From positions 96,722-160,721 of the forward strand of contig NTJP01000001.1 of assembly GCA_002457145.1 (NCBI GenBank): a stretch of DNA of 64,000 nt. Reading direction: 5' to 3'. A model generated the notes under the pieces. The model ran no database searches and had not been told where the DNA came from. It was given only the letters and a program-made list of their open reading frames with translations. Both the position numbers and the translations under genes were made by a program. This document shows, in pieces, positions 43,940 through 53,846 of the stretch (its first letter is position 1; each line of letters opens with the position of its first letter). Source of the stretch: Marine Group II euryarchaeote MED-G38 (GTDB lineage: Archaea > Thermoplasmatota > Poseidoniia > Poseidoniales > Thalassarchaeaceae).

Positions 43940-46717
43940 ATGTCCAGTGATGATGAAATGGTAGGTTACAGGCAGCAACCTGGTAAGTTACCCTTCTCTA
44001 GGCCAGGCTCAGGAGGTAAAAATCAATTTAGTAAATTAAGAGATATTGAACTAATACCAGAAAGTCAAGGAGGTAAAAAACTCCAGCCTAGAGGAGGCCA
44101 CAGACATGATAAACTAATTAGTGGGTCATCCATTGGTAAATCTACTGCTTTAATAGATAGCAAATGGAAAGTAACTGGCAAGGCTAACTACGGAGATGAT
44201 ATAAGATTAAATAATGAATTAATTGGAAAAATTGTACGTTCACCACATCATTATGCTCGCGTGCTTTCCATTAATGTTACAAAAGCAATGGAATTAGAAG
44301 GAGTTATCGCAATAGCAACCGGGTCTGATGCAAAAAATTCTTTTGGAGTATTGCCAGTAACTAAAGATGAACATGCAATGGCAATAGAAAAAGTTCGCCA
44401 CAAAGGAGATTTAGTAGCTTGCGTAGCAGCAGTTGATGAAAGTATTGCTTTAGAGGCAGTAAGGTTAATTGAAGTAGAATACGAGGTGTTGGAAAGTATT
44501 CATGATATGCGTAAAGGATTAAACGATTCTAAAAATCCAATTCACGACAGGGGCGAATACCATATCGGAGAATCAAATGTTCAAAAACGAGTTTTCCAAG
44601 AGTTTGGTAATATCAGTCAAATGATTCCTAATTCTGTGGCTAATCACAAATCAAATTGGATATTTGCTGGTGTTAATCATGGCTTCACCGAACCTCACGC
44701 AGTAGTTGCTAATTGGGATCCTTCAGGTAGACTTACTCTCTATACTCCTCAACAGGTACCACATTATGTTCATCGTGCTCTAGCAGATGTATTACAAATC
44801 CCTATGCACCAAATCAATGTATATCGAACATTCGTAGGAGGGGGTTTTGGAGGTAAATCTGATCCATTTCCTCATGAAATGTGTGCCGCTATTTTGGCTA
44901 GAAAATCCGGTAGACCTGTTAGGATAACATTTGACAGAGAAGAAGTATTTTGGGTCAATAGAGGAAGACATCCCTCTAGAATTGAGATGGATATTCATGC
45001 AGATTCTGTTGGGCGTTTGTGTGGAGTTCAAACTGATGCTCTAATTGATGGAGGTGCATTTGCATCATTTGGTCATGTGACTACATACTACAATGGAGTT
45101 TTACACACTGCTCCATATGAATTAGGGGCTTTCCATTATACAGGTGCTAGAGTTTGGACCAATAAACCAGCAAGCGGTGCCATGAGAGGTCATGGAGCAG
45201 TTAATTCTAGATGTGCTGTTGAGGTAGGATTGGATGATATCGCCGAGCAACTTTCCGTAGATCCAATTACACTCCGTCTCGCAAATCTTTTACCACCCTA
45301 TTCTGCAACTATAACGGGTTTTAGGATAACTAGTATTGGTATGAGAGAATGTTTAGAACGTGTAAAAATAGCATCAGATTGGGATAAAAAATTTCGTAAA
45401 TTACCTCTAGGACATGGCATTGGAATCGGTTGTGGTTTTTTCATATCTGGTAGCGGCCTCCCAATACATTGGGATCCAAATAAATTTCCTCATGCCACTG
45501 TACATTTGAAAATTGATATGGATGGAGGAGTAACTATTCATACTGGAGCTGCAGACATAGGTCAAGGTTCTGATACGGTAGTTGCACAGTCTGTTGCAGA
45601 AGTTCTAGGACTGCCATTGGACATGATACGTGTAAGAAGTAGAGAAACAGATACATCTCCCGTAGATTTAGGCTCTTATTCTTCAAGAGTTACATTCATG
45701 AACGCCAATGCAGCAATTTCCGCCGCAATGGAAATAAGAAAAGACCTTATTGTAGCTGCTTCTAAAATAACAAATACTGAAATAGAAAAATTAATCGTCG
45801 GAGATAGAAGAATCTTTGACAAAAAAGATCCTGCAATAGGAGTATCATATCTCGAGGCGTTACATAAAGCACAAGAAGATAGAGGAGCCCTTACATCTTC
45901 CGGATCATATCGGACACCTCCTATGGGAAGAGCCCACAAAGGGGCTGCTGCAGGACTCGCTCCTGCCTACTCATTCTCTGCTTATGTGGCTGAAGTGAAA
46001 GTAGATATGGAAACAGGACAAACCAAAGTACTCGAAGTTTGGGCTGCCCACGATTGTGGTAAGGCTCTAAATCCACTTTCCGTCAAGGGACAAATAATCG
46101 GCTCTTGTCATATGGGATTAGGGCAAGTATTGAGTGAAGAGATGAAATATAGTCGCGCAGGTCAACTTCTCAATCCTGATCTTCTAGATTATAAAATTCC
46201 CAGTATCCATGAGATGCCAAAAGTTAACCCTATAATAGTAGAATCTAATGATTTAGAAGGACCTTTTGGAGCTAAAGAAGCAGGCGAAGGGCCTCTATTA
46301 CCAATACTTCCAGCAGTTTGTAATGCCGTTTATGATGCCTCTGGAATAAGGATAAATGAATTGCCAATAACTGGCGATAGGTTGTACAAAGAAATAGAGA
46401 AGAAATGTAAAAAATTAAAAATGAATGATCCACTTAATTTACCCAATCCTTCTCTTAAGTATTCTGATTTACAATCTACACTTTTGAATAGGGCTTCTGA
46501 ACATTCTAAAAGAGATATGGATAGAATTCTATCAGAAGAAAAAACTCCATATCACAATGGTGCCTTGTTTGGGATGAATCCAGAATTACCAGGGGATGAA
46601 CAAGATTCTAGATGGGAAATACGTGTGGTACCTGACGAAGAATATCTCATTAATCCTCGGTTAGCAGGAAGTGCATGGAAACATGTAGAAAGAAGAAAGA
46701 GGAGTGATTTATCTTGA
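43940..46717 (+). CDS. Molybdenum hydroxylase large subunit (HcrA/xanthine-dehydrogenase family)
   Basis: A 925-residue catalytic subunit. The typical family start (VTGKANYGDD) is preceded by about 70 extra residues rich in Gly and basic amino acids, and the C-terminus has about 80 more. Cofactor-binding landmarks are GGGFGGKSD, ASGAMRGHGAVNSRCA, GAADIGQGSDT, and the catalytic Glu in GPFGAKEAGEG. The last resembles HcrA of 4-hydroxybenzoyl-CoA reductase. It should bind molybdopterin cytosine dinucleotide; the substrate is inferred from the neighbour subunit as an aromatic or heteroaromatic CoA ester at most. Confidence 0.93.
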   Translation: MSSDDEMVGYRQQPGKLPFSRPGSGGKNQFSKLRDIELIPESQGGKKLQPRGGHRHDKLISGSSIGKSTALIDSKWKVTGKANYGDDIRLNNELIGKIVRSPHHYARVLSINVTKAMELEGVIAIATGSDAKNSFGVLPVTKDEHAMAIEKVRHKGDLVACVAAVDESIALEAVRLIEVEYEVLESIHDMRKGLNDSKNPIHDRGEYHIGESNVQKRVFQEFGNISQMIPNSVANHKSNWIFAGVNHGFTEPHAVVANWDPSGRLTLYTPQQVPHYVHRALADVLQIPMHQINVYRTFVGGGFGGKSDPFPHEMCAAILARKSGRPVRITFDREEVFWVNRGRHPSRIEMDIHADSVGRLCGVQTDALIDGGAFASFGHVTTYYNGVLHTAPYELGAFHYTGARVWTNKPASGAMRGHGAVNSRCAVEVGLDDIAEQLSVDPITLRLANLLPPYSATITGFRITSIGMRECLERVKIASDWDKKFRKLPLGHGIGIGCGFFISGSGLPIHWDPNKFPHATVHLKIDMDGGVTIHTGAADIGQGSDTVVAQSVAEVLGLPLDMIRVRSRETDTSPVDLGSYSSRVTFMNANAAISAAMEIRKDLIVAASKITNTEIEKLIVGDRRIFDKKDPAIGVSYLEALHKAQEDRGALTSSGSYRTPPMGRAHKGAAAGLAPAYSFSAYVAEVKVDMETGQTKVLEVWAAHDCGKALNPLSVKGQIIGSCHMGLGQVLSEEMKYSRAGQLLNPDLLDYKIPSIHEMPKVNPIIVESNDLEGPFGAKEAGEGPLLPILPAVCNAVYDASGIRINELPITGDRLYKEIEKKCKKLKMNDPLNLPNPSLKYSDLQSTLLNRASEHSKRDMDRILSEEKTPYHNGALFGMNPELPGDEQDSRWEIRVVPDEEYLINPRLAGSAWKHVERRKRSDLS

Positions 46718-47694
46718 AAATGCCTCCATTCAAACTTCATACACCATCTTCTTTAGACGAAGCCTTCGAAATCGTAAAAGGTCTAAAGGCTGAAAACTTA
46801 GATTATGACTGGATTGCAGGAGGTACAGACTTACTTCCCAATTATAAATGGCATATAAACACAAAACCACATGTTATTTCATTGTCTAAAATCAAAATTT
46901 TAAATAAAATTTCAAAAAATCATATCGGTGCAATGGCAAGACTGTATGACTTATCGCAGTCATCAGAAATTCATCCTTTAATCGCTAAGTCTGCGAGTTT
47001 AGTTGCTAGTGTAATGATTAGACGTTCTGCTACATTAGGAGGGAATATATGTCTAGACACTCGCTGCTTTTGGTTTAATCAATCAGAAGAATGGAGAGAG
47101 TCAATTGACTATTGTCATAAATGTGATTGTGGAACTGGTGCTGATTGTAGAGTTATACCAAATCAAAATACTCTTTGTGTGGCGACTTATCAAGCGGATT
47201 TAGCACCTGTATTGATGTGCCTAGGCTCTACTATTCATATGGCATCTCCAGAAGGCGAAAGATCAGTCCCAATGTATGATTTTTTCAAATTAGATGGTAT
47301 TACAAAAAATATATTACTTGAGGATGAATTAGTAACTCATATTACCCTACCGAATGATATATCCGATTGGGAAGGAGATTACCAAAAACTCACTCAACGC
47401 GATTCATGGGACTTTCCAGAGGCAGGAGTGGCAGTATCTTGGAAAAAGGGAGTAACAGGACCTTCTGAAATCCGCGTTGCAACTACTGGAATAGAGCCAA
47501 TACCACGTTTCCATGCCGAAGAATCTCAGAGAATATTGGACACTTGGTCTGGGGAAAATAGCGTCGAGGAGCTAGCTGAATCAATAAGAAAATCGGTCAA
47601 GCCTGTTCTAAATACTTGGTTCCAACCCTCTTATAGGAGAAAAATGGTCAAAGTTTTATCTAGACGTGCAAGCAAGGGTTTACTGGAGATGTGA
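46714..47694 (+). CDS. Molybdenum hydroxylase FAD subunit with extra cysteine loop (HcrB-like)
   Basis: A 326-residue FAD-binding subunit: AGGTDLLPNYK (35-45) and RRSATLGGNI (103-112) bind FAD. An insertion from about residue 113 to 169 carries eight Cys (113, 118, 134, 137, 139, 145, 155, 169), including RCFWFNQSEEW and a CHKCDCGTGADC run. The known beta subunit of 4-hydroxybenzoyl-CoA reductase has a comparable loop binding a [4Fe-4S] cluster. Translation starts at TTG, overlapping the previous stop by four bases; ATG at 46720 is an alternative. Confidence 0.9.
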   Translation: MKMPPFKLHTPSSLDEAFEIVKGLKAENLDYDWIAGGTDLLPNYKWHINTKPHVISLSKIKILNKISKNHIGAMARLYDLSQSSEIHPLIAKSASLVASVMIRRSATLGGNICLDTRCFWFNQSEEWRESIDYCHKCDCGTGADCRVIPNQNTLCVATYQADLAPVLMCLGSTIHMASPEGERSVPMYDFFKLDGITKNILLEDELVTHITLPNDISDWEGDYQKLTQRDSWDFPEAGVAVSWKKGVTGPSEIRVATTGIEPIPRFHAEESQRILDTWSGENSVEELAESIRKSVKPVLNTWFQPSYRRKMVKVLSRRASKGLLEM

Positions 47695-47695
47695 T

Positions 47696-48652
47696 ATGTC
47701 AACAGTAATCAAAACTTCTACTTGGATAATATTAATTTTATTTCTCGTGAATACACTACCTTCTGTTCAATCTCAAGGAGATCTTTATCCATGGGATATA
47801 GAAATAGATTTTGAAAATGATGATTCAAGCAATCCATTTGATATTTCTGAGGATGGAAAAGCAACGATCACTTTTTTCATATCTAATGACGGACCTCTTT
47901 CTATCGATCTAGAATTTGAATATGAAGGACCTTTCCAAGGAACTTACTCTGGCCCTTTAGATGCCACAGTTAACGCTAATTCTAACGAATCATTTAATCT
48001 TGAGGTATCGAAGATCGATGTTATTGATTTTGCTGCTAAGACACAAGAAGATTTTCTAATAACAGCTAAGGTAGTTTCATTACAGGGAACTCCACAGTTA
48101 AATCCCTCTTCAAAAGATGCAGAAGGAAAGTTAATTATCCCTATAGTCTATATTCTTGGTTTGGAAATATCCGATCCAGTTGGGCCAATGAATGCAGGTA
48201 CTGCTACTCCTTTGAGAGTATCAGTAACTAATGAAGGTAATATCGAAGATAGAGTTGGTGAAGTAGATATTTCCGATAATTGTCCACTCTTAACTCCTAA
48301 TAATGGACTAGATTCACTTTTGACTAAAAATCTTAATCCGGGCCAATCTGTTCAAGCAGATTTAGAATTAACTGCCTCTGAAAGTCATCCAAAGAGGACT
48401 TGTAAAGTAGAAGTTTCAATAGCTTCTAACGGTGCTATGAATACAGGCTCTTCTTCTTCTCTTTTCAGTAAAGAAGTCCAGATTACGGTAGATCCTACTT
48501 TGTCGAATGTTGATAATTCTATCAGCCCTGTAGATGATACTACGACTACTACTGAAGTTGTTGGTTCCAGTCTACCTTCAATAGGAGTAATTTCCATAAT
48601 TTCTTGTGTTCTATCTGCACTTATTTTTACTAGAAGGAATCATACTCAATAA
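47696..48652 (+). CDS. Secreted, C-terminally anchored beta-sandwich protein
   Basis: About 318 residues: a signal peptide, two Ig-like domains of the CARDB/NPCBM style (ATITFFISNDGPLSIDLEF and PLRVSVTNEGNIED), a Thr-rich linker (TTTTTE) and a membrane helix with a short basic end. GGAG precedes the ATG by about ten bases, and the gap from the FAD subunit stop is one base. Its link to the enzyme is unclear; it could be a surface protein in the same transcript. A start at 47666 would overlap the preceding gene. Confidence 0.8.
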   Translation: MSTVIKTSTWIILILFLVNTLPSVQSQGDLYPWDIEIDFENDDSSNPFDISEDGKATITFFISNDGPLSIDLEFEYEGPFQGTYSGPLDATVNANSNESFNLEVSKIDVIDFAAKTQEDFLITAKVVSLQGTPQLNPSSKDAEGKLIIPIVYILGLEISDPVGPMNAGTATPLRVSVTNEGNIEDRVGEVDISDNCPLLTPNNGLDSLLTKNLNPGQSVQADLELTASESHPKRTCKVEVSIASNGAMNTGSSSSLFSKEVQITVDPTLSNVDNSISPVDDTTTTTEVVGSSLPSIGVISIISCVLSALIFTRRNHTQ

Positions 48653-48818
48653 ATCTAAAAAAAGATAAAAAAGATTGTACTACAAAGATGTAAAAAATAA
48701 ACTAAACTACATAAATTGAATTTTGTTGAAAAACTTTGGGCAATAACATATATTTGTAATTCTATTGTCGCACAGTATTGTAGGTGCTACCTGCTTATTT
48801 TAATTAGAGTTGGTTAAG

Positions 48819-50483
48819 ATGGCTAGAGAAAAAACTGATGAAGAAAGATTCTCCACCATCGTTGTAAGCTCTCTTACAGTTACCGTAGTTTTACTGTTGA
48901 TTTTACCAATGTTATTTGTCGCAGGAAAGGAGACAGCATATTCTGCCTATGAAACTGGGGACAGCGAAATTTATCAATTGGCTCAATTAACGGATATGCG
49001 CAATAGTCTTGACGATGAAGAACATTATTTTATCGCAAACACTATGTCAACACCAATGCTTGTAAATGATTGGAAAGATCCTCATAGAACTATGTTGTTG
49101 ATTATTGGGCCAGAAAAACCAATCGATGAAACAGAAGCAGAGGAGATATACAAGTTTGTTACAGAAAAAGGTGGAAAAGTAATAGTCGCATCCGATAATT
49201 CCAATGCAAATTTACTTTCTAAGAAATTTGGAGTAACTTATTTTGACTACAAATATGACGAAAATAAAGAAAAATTCATCGGGGGGCTCCTTGATGAAAA
49301 TCAACATTGGGTTGAATTCGATGAATCCGGGCAAGTAAAGAGAGATGCTAATGGTGGCGAAATTGTAACATGGAGGAATGTATGGACTGTAGCGTCTGTT
49401 GGCCAAGATGTCGAAAGTATGTCCACGGCCGCTTTGAGACAAGGTTGTTCCGCATTTAGTCTTAGTACCAATAATCCAATTGACTGCCGTATTCCTGTAA
49501 TGCTCAGGGCCCCTACTGGGCTTAAATTTGAGCCATCTACCAAAGATACTACAGACCCCAATCATAGAGAAATCATGACTCTCGGTGCTGCCTCTACATC
49601 CGCATTCATCGATACACAAGGAAATGGAGATCCTGGAGATCCACTCAATCCTGCTCCTGGAGATTTAAAATTAATGATGAGATTTGATTATCATAATATT
49701 TCAGTACTTGACCAAGTAAGTAGTGGAGGCAGTGGAAATACTCTTTCAGGAGGAGTAGGAGAACTTTCTGTTTCCGGTAGTATAACTTTCGTTGCAGATG
49801 AAGAAGCATTCTCTAACCGTCTGTGGACATTGGATGAAGCAAAGAAAACAGGATTGAGAGAATCATGTATTGTTGAAAACTGTTGGAATCAGGAAATCAA
49901 TAGTAACAGTGATTGGTTAGGAAATAATAATTATTTTGATGCATTAATATATGATATGATGGAATTTGATAATTCTGAATTATCCGCCAAAATTACGAAT
50001 GGAGATTTTGCAGGAGACAAATCAAATTTTCAGATAGTATTTGATGAAAGTCGTCATATTACAGGCGTTATTTCTGCTCCTTTCGTAGAGACAATGGGGA
50101 CAATTGTTTTGTTAACCTCTAATACCTTTTTGAAGTGGTTAGTAGTTCTCAATGTCGGTTTATTGTTGTTAGTAGCAATGATGGTAGTGCCACAAAAAGA
50201 AAATTGGAGGCATGTTTTCGATTTAACTAGATTCTCTGAAAGGCCTGGTAAATTAGATCCCAAAACATACAGGACCCGTGTCCAACAGGCCCTATTTACA
50301 AAAATAAGAGTCCATCACGATTTATCCCGTGATCAAATGGCAACAAAACCTCCGGCGGAAGTCCAGTCAATGATTGGAGACCCACGTCTTGTGGAATTGG
50401 CTTATAGCCAAAGCCGTACATACACGCCCAAGGAGTTACGCCAGTTGATGCAGGCAATTCGTCGTTGGGGTAAGAAAAATTAA
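48819..50483 (+). CDS. DUF4350 domain membrane protein
   Basis: A protein of about 554 residues. A membrane helix (about 15-37) is followed by a domain with RTMLLIIGPEKPID, TEKGGKVIVASDNSN and later GELSVSGSITFVADEEAFSN, and a second helix near 440-460 leads to a cytosolic tail. The pattern matches DUF4350 proteins found with MoxR and DUF58. It is followed by MoxR after 18 bases. The ATG at 48819 is preferred over TTG at 48810. Likely membrane component of a MoxR complex. Confidence 0.82.
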   Translation: MAREKTDEERFSTIVVSSLTVTVVLLLILPMLFVAGKETAYSAYETGDSEIYQLAQLTDMRNSLDDEEHYFIANTMSTPMLVNDWKDPHRTMLLIIGPEKPIDETEAEEIYKFVTEKGGKVIVASDNSNANLLSKKFGVTYFDYKYDENKEKFIGGLLDENQHWVEFDESGQVKRDANGGEIVTWRNVWTVASVGQDVESMSTAALRQGCSAFSLSTNNPIDCRIPVMLRAPTGLKFEPSTKDTTDPNHREIMTLGAASTSAFIDTQGNGDPGDPLNPAPGDLKLMMRFDYHNISVLDQVSSGGSGNTLSGGVGELSVSGSITFVADEEAFSNRLWTLDEAKKTGLRESCIVENCWNQEINSNSDWLGNNNYFDALIYDMMEFDNSELSAKITNGDFAGDKSNFQIVFDESRHITGVISAPFVETMGTIVLLTSNTFLKWLVVLNVGLLLLVAMMVVPQKENWRHVFDLTRFSERPGKLDPKTYRTRVQQALFTKIRVHHDLSRDQMATKPPAEVQSMIGDPRLVELAYSQSRTYTPKELRQLMQAIRRWGKKN

Positions 50484-50501
50484 TCAAATGGAGAAATAAA
50501 T

Positions 50502-51557
50502 ATGAATGCAACACCGCCAGTAGATGCACCCCCAGCACCGCCCTCAAATGCCACAGATGCAACTTATGCGAAAAAAGCAGCGGAAGCCCGCGGTACATCT
50601 AAAACGAACGAAAAATTAACTGCAGTTGGAGCAATTGCGCAAGCAATCGGTACAGAAGTTCAGAAAGTAATTATCGGTAAGGCGCACGTAATTGATAACG
50701 TATTAGTAAATATTCTTTCTAATGGCAATCTTCTTTTCGAAGATTATCCTGGTCTAGCTAAGACACTAATGACTAATACTTTCGCAGATGCGTTAGGTTG
50801 TGATTTCAAGAGAGTACAATTTACTCCTGATTTGTTACCTGCAGATATTACAGGAACAAATATTTATGATGCCAAAAAAGGTGAATTTACATTTAAGCCA
50901 GGCCCTATATTCTGCAATCTTCTATTATCCGATGAGATTAATCGAGCCCCTCCAAAAACTCAAGCAGCTCTATTGGAGGCTATGCAAGAGAAACAGGTTA
51001 CTATAGGTACAGTAACTCATAAATTACCAGCCCCATTCTTAACTATGGCAACTCAAAATCCAGTTGAACAAGAAGGTACCTACCCGCTACCAGAAGCGCA
51101 ACTTGATAGATTTATGTTCAAGATGAGTGTTGGCTATCCCAGTCGTTCAGATGAAGACGAAATTCTTTCCCGACGTATCGCTAGAAAGAAAGATGCAGTT
51201 GAAGTTGAAACTATTACTGATCCTGCACGCGTCGTCGCAATGCAGCAAGCAATAGAAGATGTTTACGTTGATCCTGCAGTTAGGATGTATATGGTAGAAA
51301 TAGTTACCCAAACTCGTGAACATAATCAAGTTTTAGTCGGTTCATCCCCTCGTGGTTCTCAAGCTCTATTGAAAACTAGTCGTGCAGCTGCAGCAATGCG
51401 TGGCCGAGATTTCGTTACACCAGATGATGTTAAATCAATAGCAAACTTAGCAATAGCTCACCGTTTAATTCTCAAGCCTGAGCATCAGATTAAGGGAGTA
51501 AACACTGAAGATATAATCAAGGAAATATTGAGAACCGTTCCAGTTCCAACTGTTTAA
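50502..51557 (+). CDS. MoxR family AAA+ ATPase
   Basis: A 351-residue ATPase. Walker A has the MoxR variant EDYPGLAKTL, Walker B is LLLSDEINRAPPKTQ, and sensor segments TMATQNPVEQEGTYPLPEAQ and GSSPRGSQALLKTSRAAA follow. A GGAG site precedes the ATG. MoxR proteins act as chaperone-like ATPases for proteins with vWA domains, here probably the DUF58 product. The N-terminal 40 residues are low-complexity Pro/Ala and unusual for MoxR. Confidence 0.93.
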   Translation: MNATPPVDAPPAPPSNATDATYAKKAAEARGTSKTNEKLTAVGAIAQAIGTEVQKVIIGKAHVIDNVLVNILSNGNLLFEDYPGLAKTLMTNTFADALGCDFKRVQFTPDLLPADITGTNIYDAKKGEFTFKPGPIFCNLLLSDEINRAPPKTQAALLEAMQEKQVTIGTVTHKLPAPFLTMATQNPVEQEGTYPLPEAQLDRFMFKMSVGYPSRSDEDEILSRRIARKKDAVEVETITDPARVVAMQQAIEDVYVDPAVRMYMVEIVTQTREHNQVLVGSSPRGSQALLKTSRAAAAMRGRDFVTPDDVKSIANLAIAHRLILKPEHQIKGVNTEDIIKEILRTVPVPTV

Positions 51558-51582
51558 TTTGTCTGACGGAGTTTTTGGGATT

Positions 51583-52902
51583 ATGGCATGGAGTAGAAAA
51601 TCTGCGATGTTCGCGTCTTTAGCGGTAGCTCTCTATCTCTTGGGATTAGTTCTACGTAACCAACAATTAGTCACAGTTGCTGTAGTTTTACTATCATTTT
51701 TGACTTGGGCTGCATTCCGCACTAGTCATGCAGATGTATCGTCTTCTGGTAGAAGGATAGATGATACCCAAAACGATGAAGGCGTAGAACTTCAAAATAT
51801 TTTAGCCATGCGTAAGGTTTCTTCTTCAAGAATTTTTGAAGACGGTGAAATTGATGTTTCTCTAAGGCTCCAAAATAGATCTAACACGTCTAAGGTATTA
51901 GAAGTCAGAGACCGTGTTCCCGAAGTTATGAGAATCAAGAAAGGCGCCAATTATGTTTTGATGGAATTGGGCCCACAAAGAGAAACTGAAATTTCATACA
52001 CAATAGAAACTCCATTAAGAGGATTTTATACTATTGGTCCTGTTTGTGTAAGGGTACAAGATGCTTTTGGGCTATTCCATAATGAAAAGGAGATACATCT
52101 GTATGAAGATTTTCTCGTTTTCCCTAAAATGGAAGATATTAAAGATGCAATGATTAAGAGTAGAGTTCCCAAGATTTTTACTGGTGCTGTTAATATTAGA
52201 AATCCTGGAGAAGGTTCAAATTTCTATAATCTAAGGGAATATATCCCTGGAGATCCTATGAAGAAAGTAAATTGGAAGGCCACTGCAAGGCAAGACGGAA
52301 AGATGATGGTAAATGAATTTGAAAAGGACGCAGTTAGTGATATTATCATAATTCTTGACAGTAGAAAGATAAGCGAGACAGGTCCAGTTAGTAGGAATTC
52401 TTTGGTATATAGTACAAGAGCTGCAGCTAGTCTTTCGCAGTATTTCTTGTCTAGAAGAGATTCTGTAGGTCTAGTATTATATGGAGATGAAATAACATCT
52501 GTGGATAGAGATACTGGAAAAAAACAATTATATGTACTGCTGACTAAATTAGCTGGTTCAATGGCAAAAGGAAATACTCCTTTGAAAATTGTAACTAATA
52601 GAATAATGCCTCATATCAACAGAGGTAGTCCAGTAATATTATTATCTCCTCTTGAAGAAGATCCCACAATAGTTGACGCTGTTAGGGATTTGAGATCAAG
52701 AAATTTTGAAGTTACCATATTGTCCCCCAGCAGCCTCGAATTTGAGTTCGATGCCAGGAGGTTGGATAGAACTGGATATGAAGTTCTTAAGACTGAGAGG
52801 GACATTTTAATGGCAGAATTAAGGGGTTTGGGCGCTTATGTCATGGATTGGGAGCCAGATATGATGCTTAATACTGCCCTAACCGGGGCTAGAGGATTTT
52901 GA
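51583..52902 (+). CDS. DUF58 domain (vWA-like) protein
   Basis: About 439 residues. Two hydrophobic segments (about 8-42) anchor it; then comes a beta-sandwich-like part, the DUF58 core REYIPGDPMKKVNWKATARQ, and a vWA-like domain with IIILDSRKISETG and later SPVILLSPLEEDP. Such proteins partner MoxR. A TTG at 51559 is in frame, but an ATG at 51583 seems better. It precedes another membrane protein by nine bases. Confidence 0.92.
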   Translation: MAWSRKSAMFASLAVALYLLGLVLRNQQLVTVAVVLLSFLTWAAFRTSHADVSSSGRRIDDTQNDEGVELQNILAMRKVSSSRIFEDGEIDVSLRLQNRSNTSKVLEVRDRVPEVMRIKKGANYVLMELGPQRETEISYTIETPLRGFYTIGPVCVRVQDAFGLFHNEKEIHLYEDFLVFPKMEDIKDAMIKSRVPKIFTGAVNIRNPGEGSNFYNLREYIPGDPMKKVNWKATARQDGKMMVNEFEKDAVSDIIIILDSRKISETGPVSRNSLVYSTRAAASLSQYFLSRRDSVGLVLYGDEITSVDRDTGKKQLYVLLTKLAGSMAKGNTPLKIVTNRIMPHINRGSPVILLSPLEEDPTIVDAVRDLRSRNFEVTILSPSSLEFEFDARRLDRTGYEVLKTERDILMAELRGLGAYVMDWEPDMMLNTALTGARGF

Positions 52903-52911
52903 GGTATTTTT

Positions 52912-53844
52912 ATGGCTGAAAAGAAAAATCCTCAGGCTAGTGATACTGCACATTTGTATGACAGTACTACATTAAGATCTTCTGCCCCAAGTAGAAAGGC
53001 TGCTGCTGGGAGGCAAAAGCAAAATACGGAAATTCCGATTGATGCGATACCCGAAGTCCATGTCCCAGGTTGGGTTGAGTCAATTTTCGGAGGCCCAGTA
53101 ATCAGTTCAATGAAATTTCTTCCCCCAGATAAGATGGTCTCTTCATTACAATTGGCTTCATCAATTACTTTGGTTTTATTGTGTTTCCTGACTTTCATGA
53201 TTACACCAGTAACCGGTACAGCATGGTTTACAGTTTCTAATATGATTGGTTTAGGGTTTTTCGGTGGATTATTACACTTTATAATAATAGGAATCGGCCT
53301 TATAGGTGGAATGTATGGTGTTTTCCAGCGAGATCAAAGAGCTTTACTAGTTTCTTATTTTATGTTAATCATTGTAACAATAAGATTTGCCGGGAGTAAA
53401 GTAGAATTTGGGTTAAATTTCCTTCCCGAGGGGGAAATTGCACAAAAATTTCTTCTAGTTCTTTATGCGGTATTTTTGGTTATGTTCATCGAACTTTCTA
53501 GTGGCATAATTAGATTCTCAATGTTAGATACTTCCATTAGAACTGGAGAAGTATATGTAATGGGCATACAGAAAATTACATCTCGCTATCATAAATCTTT
53601 GATGATTGCTCCTTCTATAGCAGGAATTGTTGCTCTACTAACTTTATTCATTAATCGTATAATTCCTGCAATAATTGGCGTAATAGATCCGGTTTCAGCA
53701 AGTAGATTAAGAGAAAGTGTAGAACTAACTAGCGTATATGGGGTTGCTTTAGGAACTATGGTAATTTTTATGATTATAGCAGGTGCTTTCGCTGTTAATT
53801 TGCCACTTAGGATACAACAATTTAGGGATAAAAAACCAAATTAA
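52912..53844 (+). CDS. Five-helix membrane protein in the MoxR operon
   Basis: A 310-residue protein with a polar N-terminal 60 residues and about six hydrophobic segments (from about 80 to 305). It is nine bases after the DUF58 gene and is very probably a membrane partner of the MoxR/DUF58 system. I recognise no family. It ends two bases before the convergent aroC gene. Confidence 0.75.
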   Translation: MAEKKNPQASDTAHLYDSTTLRSSAPSRKAAAGRQKQNTEIPIDAIPEVHVPGWVESIFGGPVISSMKFLPPDKMVSSLQLASSITLVLLCFLTFMITPVTGTAWFTVSNMIGLGFFGGLLHFIIIGIGLIGGMYGVFQRDQRALLVSYFMLIIVTIRFAGSKVEFGLNFLPEGEIAQKFLLVLYAVFLVMFIELSSGIIRFSMLDTSIRTGEVYVMGIQKITSRYHKSLMIAPSIAGIVALLTLFINRIIPAIIGVIDPVSASRLRESVELTSVYGVALGTMVIFMIIAGAFAVNLPLRIQQFRDKKPN

Positions 53845-53846
53845 CA

